A DNA stretch of 64,000 nt from Pseudomonas saudiphocaensis (GTDB taxonomy: Bacteria; Pseudomonadota; Gammaproteobacteria; Pseudomonadales; Pseudomonadaceae): the NCBI RefSeq assembly GCF_000756775.1, contig NZ_CCSF01000001.1, forward strand, positions 2,542,001 through 2,606,000, read 5' to 3'. The notes below the pieces were generated by a model, which worked only from the letters and a program-made list of their open reading frames with translations, was not told the origin of the DNA and made no database searches. The translations under genes were made by a program, and so were the position numbers. This document shows, in pieces, positions 54,107 through 61,898 of the stretch. Positions within the stretch are counted from its first letter, which is position 1. Every line of letters begins with the position of its first letter.

Positions 54107-55114
54107 ACCTTCATCTCGAACATTCAAGTTTGCTGAAGCAAGGGGATGGCTTTCCGAATTGAAGAAATATAGTTCCTTCCCTTTCAGATCAACGGTTAGC
54201 CGAGATTTCAGGGCGACAATTTCCTCTCCATCTTGGTGCGGCCAAACACCAATAGCCACTTTACTGGAATCGCTCTGCAGGATCGCATCGATAATGTGTT
54301 GGTCATAATCTTTATGCAAAGAATGCCCAATTACGACCAACCCATTCTTGCTCCTTGCAAGCTTTTCGTAACAAAAGCGGAGATAGTCATTCCGTTTAAT
54401 CCGCGACAGCTTCCATTTGGAGCTGCCTTCGGTGATAAAAAGAGGGAACTGCTCGGGATGGTCTAAATCGAAGAGTTCTGATAGCCGGTTCAGGCCATTG
54501 GCGGTTAGCTTTTTAGTCTTTCCGTTTGGAAGCTCTACGAGGTGGATAGCGCCATGCAGGTAATGGAGTTTTGTTCTGTCTGCGGGAACAGTTGTATCAG
54601 ACGAATCAAAGCAACCATCTTCCCCCCAGAAGTAATCTTTAAATCTCCATGTATCGGAATCCATAATGGCCCAATATGGGATTAGGTCATAGTTCGTGGT
54701 AAAAACATTCTTGTAATCCCTAAGCCTTGCATTAATTTCAGTGACGTTAGCAAGTGCTGGCGGTATATGGGCAAAGTTAACAGCTGAACCCAAGGCATTC
54801 TTGGCGATTTCATATAGAGCTGTGATCTCGGCATCTTGAGGGCTACCAAGCTGCTCATCTACGAGCTTCGCGTGATACAGGATTCTCAGAACGTCTTCAA
54901 AGTTAACACTGCCAACATGCTCAAACAGAGCAAGACTTTGCGCGGTGAGTTGATGGTCTATATCTTCTCTCTGAGCAACCTCAAACAGTGTTCCGTACCC
55001 AAATCGATGCCAAATATTGATACTAAAACCATTTCCAAGAAGCAGGTTTTTCCATTCCAACTCGGATAGCTCGTCCCACTCAACTAAGTTTTCGTCAATT
55101 TTAAGCTCTGGCAT
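54101..55114 (-). CDS. Integron cassette 4: SIR2-like fold protein (DUF4917-type)
   Basis: 337 residues, start ATG 55114 with GGAG 5 nt upstream. SIR2-superfamily pattern: LLLGNGFSINIW (25-36, nucleotide loop), VFTTNYDLIPYW (137-148), LHYLHGAIHLVE (183-194, with a candidate catalytic His188) and LVVIGHSLHKDYDQHI (259-274). It resembles DUF4917/SIR2-like proteins rather than true sirtuin deacetylases; no zinc ribbon is seen. Such domains act as NAD-degrading effectors in several phage-defence systems, but this protein lacks an obvious partner. AT-rich. Confidence 0.75.
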   Translation of the reverse strand: MPELKIDENLVEWDELSELEWKNLLLGNGFSINIWHRFGYGTLFEVAQREDIDHQLTAQSLALFEHVGSVNFEDVLRILYHAKLVDEQLGSPQDAEITALYEIAKNALGSAVNFAHIPPALANVTEINARLRDYKNVFTTNYDLIPYWAIMDSDTWRFKDYFWGEDGCFDSSDTTVPADRTKLHYLHGAIHLVELPNGKTKKLTANGLNRLSELFDLDHPEQFPLFITEGSSKWKLSRIKRNDYLRFCYEKLARSKNGLVVIGHSLHKDYDQHIIDAILQSDSSKVAIGVWPHQDGEEIVALKSRLTVDLKGKELYFFNSESHPLASANLNVRDEGA

Positions 55115-55143
55115 CGATACTCCGTTTCGAGAAACCATGAAAT

Positions 55144-55219
55144 GCATAACGTTTGGTTAAGGGGCGGGCTTTAGCCCGTCCCAGTGAGCGAAGCGAACGG
55201 TTTGAACCAGTTGTTATGT
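55144..55219 (-). repeat. attC site of cassette 3
   Basis: 76 bp, bounded by GTTATGT (55213-55219) and GCATAAC (55144-55150) on the plus strand. The interior is almost identical to the attC of cassette 6 (52961-53035), including GGGCGGGCTTTAGCCCGTCCC and the GTGAGCGAAGCGAACGG arm. Confidence 0.85.
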
Positions 55220-55774
55220 GCTCTTAACTCGTAGCCAATGCTTTTTTGAGTTTTCCTGGCGCTTGATCTTGCCAGATTTTATAAGCTGATTGAAAGAAGT
55301 GGTGAATTCGGACTGCGGAATCTTGAGTTTATGTTGTATCTCAATTGATGTAATTGGTTGAGACATTAGCTTGAGAATTTTTGCCTCAATGGATGTGTCA
55401 ATTGCGACCACAACATTGTTGCTCTCAGTTTCTATAGCGATATGTGGTGCGCTAGATTTTACGCCTGCAAGTGAGCATTGAAATTCAAAAGCCTTCCAAA
55501 GGTTTTGGTCTCTGGAGCAAAGGTTGAATTCTATTGCTTTTTTCTCAGCCTTTGAGAGATGAGATAAGACGTTAGATAGATGAGCGATTATGTAGAAATC
55601 TGCTTGATTTTGCCCCGGCGGATAGCCACTTACGCAGGTTAATAAGGCGTTGCTGCATGCAGATTTTAGGCTTTCTGAATTTGTGAAAACGAAAACTCTA
55701 TCGAGGATGGAAATCGTTAGTTCGTCCAGCATGCTGAGGCCGATGTTTTCAGCGTCGACGTAATAGATTTTCAA
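55214..55774 (-). CDS. Integron cassette 3: PIN/NYN-like domain fused to winged helix
   Basis: 186 residues from TTG at 55774 with GGAG 6 nt upstream. The N-terminal YYVDAENIG (D7, E9, N10), QADFYIIAHLSNVL (D59) and CSRDQNLWKAF (D89) give the acidic pattern of PIN/NYN-fold nucleases. A C-terminal winged-helix-like segment (about 136-184, ITSIEIQHKLKIPQSEFTTS) may bind nucleic acid. Probable RNase of unknown target; antitoxin partner not present in the cassette. AT-rich. Stop overlaps the attC R'' box. Confidence 0.65.
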   Translation of the reverse strand: MKIYYVDAENIGLSMLDELTISILDRVFVFTNSESLKSACSNALLTCVSGYPPGQNQADFYIIAHLSNVLSHLSKAEKKAIEFNLCSRDQNLWKAFEFQCSLAGVKSSAPHIAIETESNNVVVAIDTSIEAKILKLMSQPITSIEIQHKLKIPQSEFTTSFNQLIKSGKIKRQENSKKHWLRVKST

Positions 55775-55798
55775 AGGCTGCTCCAGTGCCAGATGAGT

Positions 55799-55882
55799 AC
55801 ATAACGATAAGCTTTGGGGCGGCTGGAGCGAAGCGTAAGCCGTCCCAGCCGCGATAGCGGCGACAACAGCGCCTGGTTATGC
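55799..55882 (-). repeat. attC site of cassette 2
   Basis: 84 bp, bounded by GTTATGC (55876-55882) and ACATAAC (55799-55805) on the plus strand. Interior dyad GGGGCGGCTGGAGCG...CCGTCCCAGCCGC. The stop codon of the gene lies in the R'' box. Confidence 0.8.
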
Positions 55883-56293
55883 ATTTTCGACCTTGATGAA
55901 CCACTTGGGCTGCATGGCATCGAAATCCTGACGGATATTGGATGGCAGGTAACTAGCCGAATCCAGCACAAATGGTTGACCTCCCACGCGCTTGAATACA
56001 ACCCAGTGCCAGAAGTCCTTGCCTTCTTCCTGATGGTGCTTGATAGACAACAACGCCAGATTGGGCAATGCCTCCCAAGATTCAAATGGGGTTTCATCAG
56101 CGGAAGTTTTGACACCTGCGCTCGACAACATACGCCGGACATACTGTGTATCTGACCACAGCGATTTGTCCGAAGCATGGATGCCCATAGCATTGGCTAC
56201 GGCCTTCATCTCCGAGTACGTCTTGCCCAGAATGTTGGCAACCGACGCGATTCCGCATCCCGTGGCTTCCTCCTGAACTACTGGTTCGAGCAC
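55877..56293 (-). CDS. Integron cassette 2: C39-like cysteine-peptidase-fold protein
   Basis: 138 residues from GTG at 56293 with GGGGGAG upstream; a longer reading would run into the attC. EATGCGIASVANILG carries a nucleophile-like Cys13, KDFWHWVVFKR has His96, and FVLDSAS has Asp111. This is the Cys-His-Asp order and spacing of bacteriocin-processing C39 peptidases and their stand-alone relatives. No signal peptide or transporter domain. Substrate unknown. Confidence 0.72.
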   Translation of the reverse strand: MLEPVVQEEATGCGIASVANILGKTYSEMKAVANAMGIHASDKSLWSDTQYVRRMLSSAGVKTSADETPFESWEALPNLALLSIKHHQEEGKDFWHWVVFKRVGGQPFVLDSASYLPSNIRQDFDAMQPKWFIKVENA

Positions 56294-56308
56294 TGACTCC
56301 CCCTTAAT

Positions 56309-56389
56309 GCATAACGCCCCGCACATGGGCGCGAGTTTACGAGCGTCCCGCCGACGCTTGCGGCGGCGTAATGGTGCGGCTTGTTAGCC
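56309..56389 (-). repeat. attC site of cassette 1
   Basis: 81 bp, bounded by GTTAGCC (56383-56389) and GCATAAC (56309-56315) on the plus strand. Interior dyad around CCGACGCTTGCGGCGGCG. The R'' box contains the gene's stop codon. Confidence 0.8.
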
Positions 56390-56743
56390 ATTTACTTTTT
56401 TAATGTGTGTTTTGAATGCATGCATTAGCTCACTAGATGCCTTAGGCAGTTGTATAACTGCGCCCTCGAATTCATGCTCTACGGTCTCATATTCAACGTA
56501 TTTACTTCCTTTTTTTTGATTCATTCTAAGAATATAGATGTTTTCCCATTTTCCATTCCTCCAAGGAGCATCAAGGGAGAGATCATTTGGATCATAAGGA
56601 CGCCATACAGGAACTTCATTATTATCATGTTGCACAAAACCAGTTTGAAATTTATATATTTCATTACTCCTTATGTCATATACGCAACGCACAATTGCCT
56701 TCATGCTAAATCCAATTTCAATCCGCTGGTCTCTGATGCCCAT
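56384..56743 (-). CDS. Integron cassette 1 (attI-proximal): hypothetical protein
   Basis: 119 residues, ATG at 56743 with AGGAG 6 nt upstream. No signal peptide or membrane helix. Mixed alpha/beta composition with Trp/Tyr-rich centre (VWRPYDPNDLSLDAPWRNGKW) and a helical C-terminus. No family recognised. Being first in the array it should be the best expressed cassette. Very AT-rich relative to the chromosome. Confidence 0.65.
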   Translation of the reverse strand: MGIRDQRIEIGFSMKAIVRCVYDIRSNEIYKFQTGFVQHDNNEVPVWRPYDPNDLSLDAPWRNGKWENIYILRMNQKKGSKYVEYETVEHEFEGAVIQLPKASSELMHAFKTHIKKVNG

Positions 56744-56756
56744 AAATTCTCCTGAT

Positions 56757-56763
56757 GGCTAAC
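56757..56763 (-). other. attI/cassette junction
   Basis: GGCTAAC on the plus strand (GTTAGCC on the minus strand) marks the recombination crossover between attI and the first cassette. It equals the R'' box of attC 1 (GTTAGCC), as expected after insertion. attI should extend right from here toward intI. Confidence 0.65.
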
Positions 56764-56900
56764 AGTGATTAGACCGCATGCTGCGTTAATACATAACGGT
56801 CGCGTTCGATATAACTCCGGAAATCTGGAGTAGCCTTGGAAATAGATCCCCTTGTAAAACAAGACATTGGCTGAGTGCTGGTGCCTTCGGCTGTATTCGC

Positions 56901-56929
56901 TTGACAGATATCTTTTGCGAGCCTATTAC
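56901..56929 (+). promoter_or_regulatory. Sigma-70 promoter of intI
   Basis: TTGACA (56901-56906), 17-bp spacer, TATTAC (56924-56929). The -35 is a perfect consensus and the -10 matches four of six. It lies 31 bp before the intI ATG. A near-LexA dyad CTG-N11-CAG covers the -35. Confidence 0.6.
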
Positions 56930-56960
56930 CACTGTGCAAAAAACCAGTGAAGGGAATCAC

Positions 56961-57926
56961 ATGAACAGCCAACCACCCAAGCCGCGCCTGCAAGAGCAGT
57001 TTCACGCCTTGATGCGTGCACATCACTACAGCATCCGCACCGAGAAAAGTTACTGGTACTGGATACGCTTTTACCTGCGGTTTCACCAAATGCGTCATCC
57101 ACTGGAGCTGGGGCCTTTCGAGGTCAATCAGTTTCTGAGCTGGCTCGCCAGCGAGCGCCAGGTGGCGGCGGCCACACAAAATCTGGCATTGAATGCCATC
57201 GTGTTTCTCTACGCCCGTGTACTTGAGCGACCCTTGGGCGATATTGGCAAGACGATCCGGGCCAAGCGTCCGCCGCGCTTGCCGGTGGTGCTTTCGCATC
57301 AGGAGGCGATGGCGATCATCGGGCAGCTTGCTGCACCCTACGATCTGCTGGCGTCGCTGATGTATGGCGCTGGCTTGCGGGTGGTGGAGGCCTCGCGGTT
57401 GCGGGTGAAGGACATCGATTTCGACAAGCAGCTCATCATCGTGCGTGACGGCAAGGGCGGCAAGGATCGCACTACCCTGCTGCCGGCCAGCCTGATCGCG
57501 CCGTTGACGGAGCGCATTGCGCTGATTCGCGGGCGTTTGCAGGTGCGGGAGCCGTTCTACCAAGTGCCGGTGACAGTGCCCTTCGCGCTCAAGCGCAAAT
57601 ACCCCAGCGCCTCCGGTTCGCTGCAATGGCAATGGCTGTTTCCGTCTGCTGGGGTATGCCTGGACGCGGACGGCGATCCGGTCCGCCATCACGTGCATGT
57701 CACGTCCATTCAACGTGCCGTCAAGCAGGCGGTGCAGGCGTGTGGGTTGGGCAAGCCGGCGAGTTCTCACACCTTTCGGCATACTTTTGCCACCGAGCTG
57801 CTGCGCCGGGGCAGCGATATCCGGACGGTGCAGACGTTGCTCGGACATGCCGACGTGCGCACCACGCAGATCTATACCCATGTGCTGGGCCAGGCGTTTG
57901 CGGGCGTGCGCAGCCCGCTGGGGTAA
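56961..57926 (+). CDS. intI: Integron integrase (tyrosine recombinase IntI)
   Basis: 321 residues. N-terminal SAM-like domain (RLQEQFHALMRAHHYSIRTEKSYWYWIRFYL, about 9-40). Catalytic domain: Arg in GAGLRVVEASRLRVKD, HTFRHTFATELLRRG (His and second Arg), LLGHADVRTT (His) and the nucleophile in IYTHVLG. The integron-specific insertion is present as VPFALKRKYPSASGSLQWQWLFPS (about 210-235), separating it from XerC/XerD. Transcribed away from the cassettes, with attI at its 5' side, the usual arrangement. Confidence 0.95.
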   Translation: MNSQPPKPRLQEQFHALMRAHHYSIRTEKSYWYWIRFYLRFHQMRHPLELGPFEVNQFLSWLASERQVAAATQNLALNAIVFLYARVLERPLGDIGKTIRAKRPPRLPVVLSHQEAMAIIGQLAAPYDLLASLMYGAGLRVVEASRLRVKDIDFDKQLIIVRDGKGGKDRTTLLPASLIAPLTERIALIRGRLQVREPFYQVPVTVPFALKRKYPSASGSLQWQWLFPSAGVCLDADGDPVRHHVHVTSIQRAVKQAVQACGLGKPASSHTFRHTFATELLRRGSDIRTVQTLLGHADVRTTQIYTHVLGQAFAGVRSPLG

Positions 57927-58073
57927 GTAGTGGGGCGAACGTTGGTAGGGCGTATGGGGATGAATGGCGTCGTTCCCTGCCGGGAGGATAGCGAAATGCC
58001 ATCCATGCTGGCTGGGAGCGTAGTCCGGTCAGACATCGCGATTCAAGAGCGCATGCTCGATCCAGTGGATTGA

Positions 58074-58100
58074 AACAACAAAGGCGCCCGAAGGCGCCTT
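58074..58100 (-). terminator. Intrinsic terminator behind typA
   Basis: AAGGCGCC (58081-58088) and GGCGCCTT (58093-58100) with a CGAA/TTCG loop, followed on the minus strand by TTGTTGTTT. It lies about 20 bp past the typA stop. Confidence 0.88.
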
Positions 58101-58119
58101 AGTTTTGGCTCAGCAGCTA

Positions 58120-59931
58120 TCAGTTCTTGGCGGCGCGCTTGCGCTGGTTCTCGTCGAGAATCTTTTTGCGCAGGCGGATCGACTTCGGCGTCACTTCAAC
58201 CAGTTCGTCGTCGTCGATAAATTCCAGGGCCTGTTCAAGGGTGAACTTGATCGGCGGGACCAGGGCGATGACTTCATCCTTGCCGGAGGCGCGCATGTTG
58301 TCGAGCTTCTTGCCCTTGGTGGGGTTGATCGTCAGGTCGTTGTCGCGGCTGTGGATGCCGGCCAGCTGGCCTTCGTAGATTTCCTGGCCGGGCTCGAGGA
58401 ACAGCTTGCCGCGGCTCTGCAGGGTTTCCAGCGAGTAGGTCAGCGCCTTGCCGGTAGCCATGGAGACCAGTACGCCGTTCTGGCGATGGGCAACGTCACC
58501 GCCCTTGATCGGGCCGTAGTGGCTGAAGGTGGAGGCGAGGATGCCGGTACCCGAGGTCATGGTCAGGAAGTTGTTGCGGAAGCCGATCAGGCCGCGTGCC
58601 GGAATGGTGTATTCCAGGCGGATACGGCCCTTGCCGTCCGGCGACATGTTGGTCAGATCGCCCTTGCGCAGGCCCATCTGCTCCATCAGGGCGCCCTGAT
58701 GCTGCTCCTCGATGTCGATGATGACGTTCTCGTAGGGTTCCTGCTTCTCGCCGTCGATATCGCGGATCACCACTTCGGGACGGCCGATGGCCAGCTCGAA
58801 GCCTTCACGGCGCATGGTTTCGATCAGTACCGAGAGGTGCAGCTCGCCACGGCCGGAGACCTTGAACTTGTCTGCAGAATCACCTTCCTCGACGCGCAGG
58901 GCAACGTTGTGCAGCAGCTCCTTCTCCAGGCGCTCCTTGATGTTGCGGCTGGTGACGAACTTGCCTTCCTTGCCGGCGAACGGCGAGTCGTTGACCTGGA
59001 AGGTCATGGACACGGTGGGCTCGTCCACGGTCAGCGGCGGCAGCGCCTCGACGTGATTCATGTCGCACAGGGTGTCGGAGATGAACAGCTCGTCCATGCC
59101 GCTGACGCAGACGATATCGCCCGCTTCGGCTTCCGGCACTTCCACGCGCTGCAGGCCGGAGTGGCCCATGATCTTCAGGATCCGGCCCTGGCGCTTCTTG
59201 CCGTCGGCACCGATGGCAACGACCGGGGTGTTGGTCTTGATCTTGCCGCGCTTGATGCGGCCAACGCCGATCACGCCGAGGAAGCTGTTGTAGTCCAGCT
59301 GGGAGATCTGCATCTGGAACGGGCCGTCAACGTCGACGTCCGGAGCCGGCACGTGATCAACGATGGCCTGGAACAGGGCGTCCATGTTGTCTTGCAGGTT
59401 CTCGTGATCGAGACCGGACAGGCCGTTCAGGGCGCTGGCGTAGACGATGGGGAAGTCCAGCTGCTTGTCGGTGGCGCCGAGGTTGTCGAACAGGTCGAAG
59501 ATCTGGTCCACAACCCAGTCAGGACGCGCGCCCGGACGGTCGATCTTGTTGACCACAACGATGGGGTTGAGGCCGGCCTGGAAGGCCTTCTGGGTGACGA
59601 AGCGGGTCTGCGGCATCGGGCCGTCGATGGAGTCGACTACCAGCAGTACGCAGTCAACCATCGACATCACGCGCTCGACCTCACCGCCGAAGTCGGCGTG
59701 GCCGGGGGTGTCGACGATGTTGATGTTGTAGTCTTTCCACTTCAACGCGGTGTTCTTGGCCAGGATGGTGATGCCGCGTTCCTTTTCCTGGTCGTTGCTG
59801 TCCATCACGCGCTCGTTCTCGAGCTCCTTGCGGTCCAGGGTGCCGGACAGGCGCAGGAGTTTGTCGACGAGGGTGGTCTTGCCATGGTCGACGTGGGCGA
59901 TGATGGCGATGTTGCGAAGATTTTCGATCAC
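58120..59931 (-). CDS. typA: Ribosome-associated GTPase TypA/BipA
   Basis: 603 residues. The G-domain has G1 [10 protein letters not shown]3 DTPGHADFG and G4 NKIDRPGA (about 1-200). EF-G-like domains II, III and V and the BipA-specific C-terminal domain ([20 protein letters not shown]-like region) follow. It binds 70S ribosomes under stress and helps 50S assembly at low temperature. Length matches family. The integron sits immediately beyond its 3' end. Confidence 0.97.
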   Translation of the reverse strand: MIENLRNIAIIAHVDHGKTTLVDKLLRLSGTLDRKELENERVMDSNDQEKERGITILAKNTALKWKDYNINIVDTPGHADFGGEVERVMSMVDCVLLVVDSIDGPMPQTRFVTQKAFQAGLNPIVVVNKIDRPGARPDWVVDQIFDLFDNLGATDKQLDFPIVYASALNGLSGLDHENLQDNMDALFQAIVDHVPAPDVDVDGPFQMQISQLDYNSFLGVIGVGRIKRGKIKTNTPVVAIGADGKKRQGRILKIMGHSGLQRVEVPEAEAGDIVCVSGMDELFISDTLCDMNHVEALPPLTVDEPTVSMTFQVNDSPFAGKEGKFVTSRNIKERLEKELLHNVALRVEEGDSADKFKVSGRGELHLSVLIETMRREGFELAIGRPEVVIRDIDGEKQEPYENVIIDIEEQHQGALMEQMGLRKGDLTNMSPDGKGRIRLEYTIPARGLIGFRNNFLTMTSGTGILASTFSHYGPIKGGDVAHRQNGVLVSMATGKALTYSLETLQSRGKLFLEPGQEIYEGQLAGIHSRDNDLTINPTKGKKLDNMRASGKDEVIALVPPIKFTLEQALEFIDDDELVEVTPKSIRLRKKILDENQRKRAAKN

Positions 59932-60050
59932 TATTTGATACCTGATAAGAAGCTGGAAGCCTGGCGGCTGGAAGAACTAGGCAGCACACACCGCCGGATC
60001 AGGGGGGTGCTTGCGCCTGATGACGAAGCGGCTGGTAGGACCGAGGCTCT

Positions 60051-61535
60051 TCACTTCGAACTTCCAGCTTCGGGCTTCAGCCTGGCAGGTCGATAGACCC
60101 GTACGTTCTGATGCCCTTCACAGAGCAGGTGATGAGCATGCAGGCGGCTCATGACACCTTTATCGCAGTACAGCAGGTACTGGCGATTTACATCCAGTTC
60201 CTTGAAGCGATTGTTGATGGCATAGAAAGGCATTGTTTGCACTTCGATGCCGCTTAGTTGCAGGGGTTCGTCCTCGACCTCGTCCGGGTGACGAATGTCG
60301 AGAATGACCTGGCCGGCAGTCGGCTCGGCCACATGTTCAACCTGGACATCCTCGCCCAGCTCGTCGATCACCTGATCGATGGGCACCTGGCGGGCATTTT
60401 CCAGGGCGCGCTCCAGCACGCTCATGTCGAACTGCTTTTCTTCGTGTTCGATGCGGTAGCGCTTGGCCTTGGTGGTCGGGTTCTTGGAGATCACGCCGCA
60501 ATACTCGGGCATGTTCTTGGCGAACTCGGCCGTGCCGATCTCGAACGCGGTATTGATGATGTCCTGCTTGTGCGCAGCGATCAGCGGGCGCAGCACCAGC
60601 ATGTCGGTGGCCGAGTCGATCACCGAGAGGTTGGGCAGCGTCTGGCTGGAAACCTGCGAAATCGCCTCGCCGGTGACCAGCGCATCGATATGCAGGCGCT
60701 CGGCGATCTGCGTGGAGGCGCGCAGCATCATGCGCTTGAGCACTACGCCCATCTGGCTGTTGTCGACCTTTTCGAGGATCTCACCAACCACTTCCTCGAA
60801 CGGCACGCTGATAAACAGCACGCGATGGGAGCTGCCGTATTTCTTCCACAGATAATGGGCGACTTCCATCACGCCCAGCTCGTGGGCGCGGCCGCCGAGG
60901 TTGAAGAAGCAGAAATGCGTCATCAGCCCGCGGCGCATCATCTGGTAAGCGGCGACGGTGGAGTCGAACCCGCCCGACATCAGCACCAGGGTCTGCTCCA
61001 GCGCACCCAGCGGATAGCCGCCGATGCCGTCATGCTGGGCATGCACCACGAACAGGCGCTGGTCGCGGATTTCCATGCGCACTTCGATTTCGGGCGCTTT
61101 CAAGGAGATTCCCGCCGCACCACATTCCGCACGCAAACGGCTGCCGACAAGGCGTTCGACGTCCATCGAGCTGAACGAATGCTTGCCTGCACGCTTGCAG
61201 CGCACTGCGAAGATCTTCCCGGGCAGGCGGTCGGCAAAGTGCGCCTTGCACTTCTCGAAGATGTCGTCCAGATCGCCCAACGGATATTCGTGAACTTCCA
61301 GACAATGCCCGATACCGGGCGTGCAGCGCAGGCGCTCGATCATCTCGCGCAGCACCTTCACGTCGCTGATATCGGTTTCCACCTCGATGTTGTCCCACAC
61401 CCCGGCCACCCGCAGGTCGGGATCGAGCTCGCGCAACACGGTGCGGATGTTCTTCGCCAACTGGCGAATGAAGCCCTTGCGCACCGGTGGGCTCTTGATG
61501 GTGATTTCGGGGAAAACCTTGACGATCAGCTTCAT
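60051..61535 (-). CDS. thiI: tRNA 4-thiouridine synthase / thiamine sulfurtransferase ThiI
   Basis: 494 residues from ATG at [15 protein letters not shown]. It has a THUMP domain (about 60-165), the PP-loop [21 protein letters not shown] (about 180-200), and a C-terminal rhodanese domain with persulfide Cys in [19 protein letters not shown]. It activates tRNA U8 with ATP and inserts sulfur, and supplies sulfur for the thiamine thiazole ring. It lies between typA and glnA as in P. aeruginosa. Confidence 0.96.
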   Translation of the reverse strand: MKLIVKVFPEITIKSPPVRKGFIRQLAKNIRTVLRELDPDLRVAGVWDNIEVETDISDVKVLREMIERLRCTPGIGHCLEVHEYPLGDLDDIFEKCKAHFADRLPGKIFAVRCKRAGKHSFSSMDVERLVGSRLRAECGAAGISLKAPEIEVRMEIRDQRLFVVHAQHDGIGGYPLGALEQTLVLMSGGFDSTVAAYQMMRRGLMTHFCFFNLGGRAHELGVMEVAHYLWKKYGSSHRVLFISVPFEEVVGEILEKVDNSQMGVVLKRMMLRASTQIAERLHIDALVTGEAISQVSSQTLPNLSVIDSATDMLVLRPLIAAHKQDIINTAFEIGTAEFAKNMPEYCGVISKNPTTKAKRYRIEHEEKQFDMSVLERALENARQVPIDQVIDELGEDVQVEHVAEPTAGQVILDIRHPDEVEDEPLQLSGIEVQTMPFYAINNRFKELDVNRQYLLYCDKGVMSRLHAHHLLCEGHQNVRVYRPARLKPEAGSSK

Positions 61536-61685
61536 TTGAAAGCGCACACGCGCCGGCATGGCAAAAAAAGAGGGGGGCGGAGTATACCGGAACTGATCAA
61601 CTTTCAGGCAGTTTTCTGCTCTTGTGCCATGGAAAGCGTGCCGACCGGTCAATTGCCCCTAAATCGCTCGAAAATCCGAAGCGGC

Positions 61686-61700
61686 GCACTATTATGGTGC
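61686..61700 (+). promoter_or_regulatory. NtrC-binding dyad upstream of glnA
   Basis: GCACTATTATGGTGC matches the NtrC dyad GCAC-N7-GTGC. It is 85 bp upstream of the sigma-54 -24 element, a normal enhancer distance. Confidence 0.7.
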
Positions 61701-61784
61701 ATTAAATCGACTTTGACGGTCATACGAAAAGTCGCGCCCCGGAAAAGCGCCCCGACTAAGGTTCCCCTGCCCGCAAAAGAGCGA

Positions 61785-61800
61785 TGGCACGCAAATTGCT
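61785..61800 (+). promoter_or_regulatory. Sigma-54 promoter of glnA
   Basis: TGGCACGCAAATTGCT fits the -24/-12 consensus TGGCACG-N4-TTGCT perfectly. It lies 98 bp before the glnA ATG. Confidence 0.88.
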
Positions 61801-61898
61801 CTCTTGTGAGGCAGGTCGCCTTGGCGGAACATCGCCGCCCGGCTTCACCCTGCTTCGGAAGCATCCCCTGTCAGCGCTTCCACTATTTGGAGAACACC

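Larger units (their letters stand above)
61536..61898. other. 363-bp thiI-glnA divergent regulatory region
   Basis: No gene. It holds the glnA nitrogen-control elements listed separately (NtrC dyad, sigma-54 promoter) and presumably the thiI promoter, which I could not pinpoint. Confidence 0.6.

Noticed and set aside
56891-56907. LexA box at the intI promoter (CTGT...ACAG)
   Set aside because: The arms are separated by nine bases, making CTG-N11-CAG. LexA needs CTG-N10-CAG, so it is one base too long to claim.
58105-60096. 663-codon open frame opposite typA
   Set aside because: High-GC codon bias produces long antisense frames. typA on the other strand has full-length family motifs.
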